Assembly (NCBI GenBank): GCA_963524205.1
Contig: CAURED010000006.1
Span: 62,001 to 126,000, forward strand
DNA length: 64,000 nt
From: Aminipila sp963524205
GTDB taxonomy: Bacteria > Bacillota > Clostridia > Peptostreptococcales > Anaerovoracaceae
Direction: 5' to 3'
The translations under genes were made by a program, and so were the position numbers. Position 1 is the first letter of the stretch. Every line of letters begins with the position of its first letter. The notes under the pieces were generated by a model. It worked only from the letters and a program-made list of their open reading frames with translations, was not told where the DNA came from and did no database searches. Below are positions 60,554-64,000 of the stretch, piece by piece.

Positions 60554-60692
60554 AATAGTATGAAATTACAGTAAAATGCAATAATTCCTTTTCAAAATAC
60601 ACAAGATATAGTAAAATATACAATATGGCTATGTTGATTTAGGTTGCAAGAAAAATAGTACGTATAAGTTTTTATATGATGGGGGTGACATT

Positions 60693-61184
60693 ATGAGATG
60701 TCCGTTTTGCGAAAATCCAGATACAAAAGTAATCGACTCAAGACCTACTGAAGAGGGACATGCTATTAGAAGAAGAAGAGAATGTGATAATTGTAATAAG
60801 AGATTTACTACTTATGAAAAGGTTGAAGAAATGCTTCTTATGGTTGTTAAGAAAGATGGAAGAAGAGAAGTCTTTGACAGGAGCAAAATTTTAAATGGAA
60901 TTATTAAGGCATGCGAAAAGCGGCCTGTCCCAATGCTTGAAATTGAAAAAGTAGTAAATGAGATTGAACGAGGCCTAAACAACTTAATGGAGAAAGAAGT
61001 TCAGAGTGAGTTTATAGGTGAGCTTATAATGGAACAATTAAAAAAATTGGACGAAGTTGCTTATGTTAGGTTTGCATCTGTATACAGACAATTTACAGAC
61101 GTAAATACATTTGTTTCAGAAATAGAAAAATTGCTAGATAACGGGAAGAGGCTAAATAAGACCGATGAAAAATATATTAAATAA
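60693..61184 (+). CDS. nrdR: Ribonucleotide reductase repressor NrdR
   Basis: The 163-residue repressor has an N-terminal zinc ribbon (CxxC in MRCPFCENP and CDNCNKRFTTYE, residues 3-34) and an ATP-cone (about 47-137) that senses dATP/ATP. It binds paired boxes upstream of ribonucleotide reductase genes. GATGGGGGTG precedes the ATG. It overlaps cmk by 20 bases. Confidence 0.97.
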   Translation: MRCPFCENPDTKVIDSRPTEEGHAIRRRRECDNCNKRFTTYEKVEEMLLMVVKKDGRREVFDRSKILNGIIKACEKRPVPMLEIEKVVNEIERGLNNLMEKEVQSEFIGELIMEQLKKLDEVAYVRFASVYRQFTDVNTFVSEIEKLLDNGKRLNKTDEKYIK

Positions 61185-61839
61185 TGAAAAATTTAGGATT
61201 GCAATTGATGGACCTAGTGGAGCTGGAAAAAGTACTATTGCTAAAGAAGTAGCAAAATTCTTATCTATTGATTATATAGATACAGGTGCTATGTATAGGG
61301 CTATAGGATATAAGTTAGGACAGAATGGAATTGATTTTGAAGACAAAAATGTTCTTAATCAGATTCTAGCTGATACAGAAATTGATTTTGAAAGAGGAAA
61401 TACCATTTTAGATGGGATTGTAGTGAATGATAAAATTCGTACACCTGAGGCTTCAAAAATGGCTTCGGTCTGCTCTGCATTGCCTGAGGTGAGAGAGAAG
61501 CTTGTTGTCCTTCAAAGAAAAATGGGACAAACAAAGAGTGTTGTAATGGATGGAAGAGATATTGGCACAAATGTTTTGACTGATGCTGAATACAAATTTT
61601 TTATGACAGCTTCTGCAGAAGAAAGAGCTGAGCGAAGATTTAAAGAACTTTTCAAAAAGGGTGAAAATGTTACTTATGATCAGGTGCTGCAGGACATAAT
61701 TCAAAGAGATCATAATGATACAACAAGAAAATTAAACCCTCTTAGAAAAGCGGAAGATGCTATCGAACTTGACACTACAGGTATGAGTATCACAGAGGTT
61801 ACAGATAAAATAATTAATATAGTAAGGTGTGGAAGATAA
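61165..61839 (+). CDS. cmk: Cytidylate kinase
   Basis: The 224-residue enzyme phosphorylates CMP and dCMP. P-loop 'IDGPSGAGKST' (about 13-23), 'YIDTGAMYRA' (about 34-43) and 'VMDGRDIGT' (about 127-135) match the family. The start ATG lies inside nrdR with no good ribosome site visible, so coupled translation is likely. Confidence 0.95.
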   Translation: MKNILNNEKFRIAIDGPSGAGKSTIAKEVAKFLSIDYIDTGAMYRAIGYKLGQNGIDFEDKNVLNQILADTEIDFERGNTILDGIVVNDKIRTPEASKMASVCSALPEVREKLVVLQRKMGQTKSVVMDGRDIGTNVLTDAEYKFFMTASAEERAERRFKELFKKGENVTYDQVLQDIIQRDHNDTTRKLNPLRKAEDAIELDTTGMSITEVTDKIINIVRCGR

Positions 61840-61881
61840 TTTCACACCTTAAATATATACTTAAAATGGAGGTAAGAAAAA

Positions 61882-63123
61882 GTGGCAATTGTTAGAGCAT
61901 TTAAAGCAATAAGACCAGATAAGAAATATTCAGATAAGGTGGTTTCATTACCATATGATGTTATGAACAGAGAAGAAGCAGCAAGCATGGCTGATGGTAA
62001 TCCGTATAGTTTCTTGCATATTTGCAGATCAGAGATTGATATGCCTGAACAGGAAAATCCTTATGAAACCTGCGTATATGAAAGGGCTAAAGCAAATATT
62101 GCACAGAACTTAGAGGATGGTATATTTGTTCAGGAAAGTAAACCTGTACTATATTTATATAAGCAGGTGATGGATGGCAGATCACAGGTGGGCATTGTAG
62201 GATGCGTCGCTGTAGATGATTATATTAATAATGTTATTAAAAAGCATGAATTTACAAGAGTAGAAAAGGAAATTGACAGAATTAATCATTTTGATATTTG
62301 TAATGCAAATACAGAACCTGTTTTCTTGACTTATAGAGATAATAAAAAAATAAGAAGCATTGTGGAAGGATGGCTCTCAAATCATGATCCTCTTTATAAT
62401 ATAAAGACTGGCGATGGTATAGAACATATACTTTGGACTGTTGATGATGATAAAATTATTCAGGCATTAACTGAAATTTTTGGAGAAATTCCATCTCTTT
62501 ATATCGCAGATGGACATCACAGAAGTGCTTCTGCATGCAAAGTTGGATTAAAGAGAAGAGAAGAAAATCCAAATTACACGGGAGAAGAAGAATTTAACTT
62601 CTTTATGGCCGTTATATTTCCAGATAATGACTTAAAAATATTTGATTATAACAGAGTTATAAAAGATTTAAATGGAAATTCTGTAGAACAATTTTTAGAA
62701 AAAATTAGAGCAGCAGGATTTGAGGTTGCAGAAAAAGGTATTGAAATTTATAAGCCTGAAGGAAAACATATTTTTGGAATGTATCTGGATGGAAAGTGGT
62801 ATGAAATTACTGCTAAATCAGAAATTATACCTGACCATGTTATTGATTCTCTTGATGTTTCAATACTTCAAAATAATCTGCTTGGACCAATTCTCGGAAT
62901 TGAAGACCCAAGAACAGATAAGAGAATTGACTTTGTAGGCGGTATAAGAGGGTTAAAGGAATTAGAGAGAAGGGTAAAAACAGACATGGAAGTTGCTTTT
63001 GCAGTTTATCCTGTAGATATATCTGATTTACTTGCAGTTTCTGACAATGATATGGTAATGCCACCTAAGTCAACTTGGTTTGAACCAAAATTGGGAAGCG
63101 GATTATTTATGCATAAGTTATAA
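61882..63123 (+). CDS. DUF1015-family protein
   Basis: The 413-residue protein opens with 'VRAFKAIRPDKKYSDKVVSLPYDV' and contains 'EFTRVEKEIDRINHFD' and 'YIADGHHRSASA', the family markers that include a ParB/Srx-like 'ADGHHR' loop. Its biochemical role is not firmly known; homologues lie next to serine biosynthesis genes in Clostridia, and a related archaeal enzyme is an ADP-dependent serine kinase. GGAGGTAAG precedes a GTG start. It ends the nrdR-cmk unit, 42 bases after cmk. Confidence 0.88.
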   Translation: MAIVRAFKAIRPDKKYSDKVVSLPYDVMNREEAASMADGNPYSFLHICRSEIDMPEQENPYETCVYERAKANIAQNLEDGIFVQESKPVLYLYKQVMDGRSQVGIVGCVAVDDYINNVIKKHEFTRVEKEIDRINHFDICNANTEPVFLTYRDNKKIRSIVEGWLSNHDPLYNIKTGDGIEHILWTVDDDKIIQALTEIFGEIPSLYIADGHHRSASACKVGLKRREENPNYTGEEEFNFFMAVIFPDNDLKIFDYNRVIKDLNGNSVEQFLEKIRAAGFEVAEKGIEIYKPEGKHIFGMYLDGKWYEITAKSEIIPDHVIDSLDVSILQNNLLGPILGIEDPRTDKRIDFVGGIRGLKELERRVKTDMEVAFAVYPVDISDLLAVSDNDMVMPPKSTWFEPKLGSGLFMHKL

Positions 63124-63148
63124 AATAATAAATTAAATATATCAAGAT

Positions 63149-63194
63149 AAACACTCCTTATTAGGCTGATGCTTCTAAAAGGAGTGTTTTTTTG
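63149..63194 (+). terminator. Terminator after DUF1015 gene
   Basis: AAACACTCCTT pairs with AAGGAGTGTTT across a 19-base loop, then TTTTTG. Confidence 0.85.
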
Positions 63195-63312
63195 TACTAC
63201 TGAAAGAGCAGGAAGAAGGAGATGAATAAACCGTATGCTAAATTACCATAATCTTATATGGTGAGGGAGAATTTTTCAAATCACCTAAATATAGATATGG
63301 AGATTTATTCAT

Positions 63313-64000
63313 ATGAAAAAGAAAGTGCTTATAATTGGAGCGGGAATTGGTGGGCTTGCTACGGGAGCGCGGCTTTTAAAAAAAGGATATGATGTAAAAA
63401 TTATTGAAAAGAATTCCTATTGTGGAGGAAAAACGGGTGTAATAAAAAAAGATGGATTTACTTTTGATTTAACTGCTTCTATCATAATGATGCCCCAAGA
63501 GTATAAAAATATCTTAGAAGAGTTGGGATTAAAGTTAGACTTTATTAAACTTGACCCTAATTATAGAGTGAATTATTTCGATGGAACAGCAAAAGATTTT
63601 TATACAGATTTATCTAAGACATTACAGCAGATAAGTACAATTAGCGCTAGTGATGAAAAAGCATATCTACGAATTTTGTCAGATGGTTATAAAAAGTATG
63701 AGGTGGCATACCAATATTTTTTAAGCAATAACTTTTATTCCAAAGAGGATATGATAAGTAACGCCACGATAAAAGGGCTGCTTCAAACTAATCCGATAAC
63801 TTTTTCAAATCATTATATTTCAAAGTATATAAAAAATGTAAAAATACGTAATTTCTTTCTTTTTCAAACGATGTATATTGGTGTGAATCCGTTTATAAGC
63901 TCCAATATGTATACCCTTATACCAGTTATTTCTGCTGTAAAGGGGTTGTGGTATCTAAAAGGGGGCCTATATTCTTTTGTTAAAACTTTAGAACAATATA
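63313..64000 (+). CDS. Phytoene-desaturase-like FAD oxidoreductase (partial, runs off window)
   Basis: The first 229 residues are visible. The N-terminal FAD Rossmann motif 'VLIIGAGIGGLATGARLLKKGYDVKIIEKN' (residues about 5-34, split here) and 'CGGKTG' followed by 'FDLTASIIMMP' match carotenoid desaturases (CrtI/CrtN). A GGAGA site lies about 13 bases upstream. Enzymes of this family desaturate or isomerise long isoprenoids, but related oxidoreductases act on other lipids; the C-terminal part is needed to tell. The gene has its own leader after the terminator at 63149. Confidence 0.85.
   Translation, partial: MKKKVLIIGAGIGGLATGARLLKKGYDVKIIEKNSYCGGKTGVIKKDGFTFDLTASIIMMPQEYKNILEELGLKLDFIKLDPNYRVNYFDGTAKDFYTDLSKTLQQISTISASDEKAYLRILSDGYKKYEVAYQYFLSNNFYSKEDMISNATIKGLLQTNPITFSNHYISKYIKNVKIRNFFLFQTMYIGVNPFISSNMYTLIPVISAVKGLWYLKGGLYSFVKTLEQY

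Noticed and set aside
60590..60640. NrdR box upstream of nrdR
   Set aside because: An ACACAAGATATAGT-like half site is present, but a paired box at proper spacing is not.
1..64000. CRISPR arrays, insertion sequences, rRNA genes, known anti-phage defence systems
   Set aside because: No regular repeat-spacer array, transposase, rRNA or recognisable defence operon is visible; the only methyltransferase is an orphan phage type.

Overview
The window comes from an anaerobic, endospore-forming, low-GC member of the Clostridia (Bacillota). The evidence is the sporulation genes spoIIGA, sigE and sigG, type III glutamine synthetase, LexA, NrdR, a class L20 leader on infC, lysine and glycine riboswitches, and Clostridia-style AT-rich coding sequence with AGGAGG ribosome sites. 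I do not assign a species.

Region 1 (about 1 to 23525) is the right-hand part of an HK97-like, long-tailed prophage read left to right: an early-gene remnant, a membrane protein, a DNA methyltransferase and HNH nuclease, terminase, portal, ClpP-like protease, capsid, connectors, tail tube, tail chaperone with a -1 frameshift signal, tape measure, tail tip and fibre, a secreted kelch/BIG2 protein, and a lysis cassette (C39-type endolysin, XhlA-like protein, holin). After lysis come three cargo genes (membrane M28 peptidase, acidic lipoprotein, secreted repeat protein). The block ends against the 3' end of a tRNA-Arg(TCG), which is probably attR. The integrase and attL must lie left of the window.

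Region 2 (23796 to 34586) is host accessory metabolism: a chemoreceptor, a cell-wall amidase, a split LysO-type lysine exporter, a MoxR ATPase with its VWA partner, and a sigma-54 activator. The activator directly precedes a -24/-12 promoter driving an acylating aldehyde dehydrogenase and a class III aminotransferase.

Region 3 (34667 to 38603) is core: lexA with its own operator, the infC-rpmI-rplT operon with an AUU start and attenuator leader, then spoIIGA-sigE.

Region 4 (38602 to 56154) is nitrogen and amino-acid metabolism: an ANTAR regulator and type III glutamine synthetase facing gltB-gltD, then gatC-gatA-gatB. Here gatB is fused in frame to a complete aspartyl-tRNA synthetase, the most striking feature of the window. 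It is followed by the convergent dapA-dapB-ddh operon under a lysine riboswitch.

Region 5 (56363 to 64000) holds sigG, a secreted FKBP/trigger-factor-like lipoprotein, a glycine-riboswitch-controlled AGCS symporter, ylmC/ymxH, nrdR, cmk, a DUF1015 protein and the start of a carotenoid-desaturase-like oxidoreductase. The usual spoIIGA-sigE-sigG-ylmC-nrdR neighbourhood seems to have been split by the nitrogen/aspartate/lysine block.
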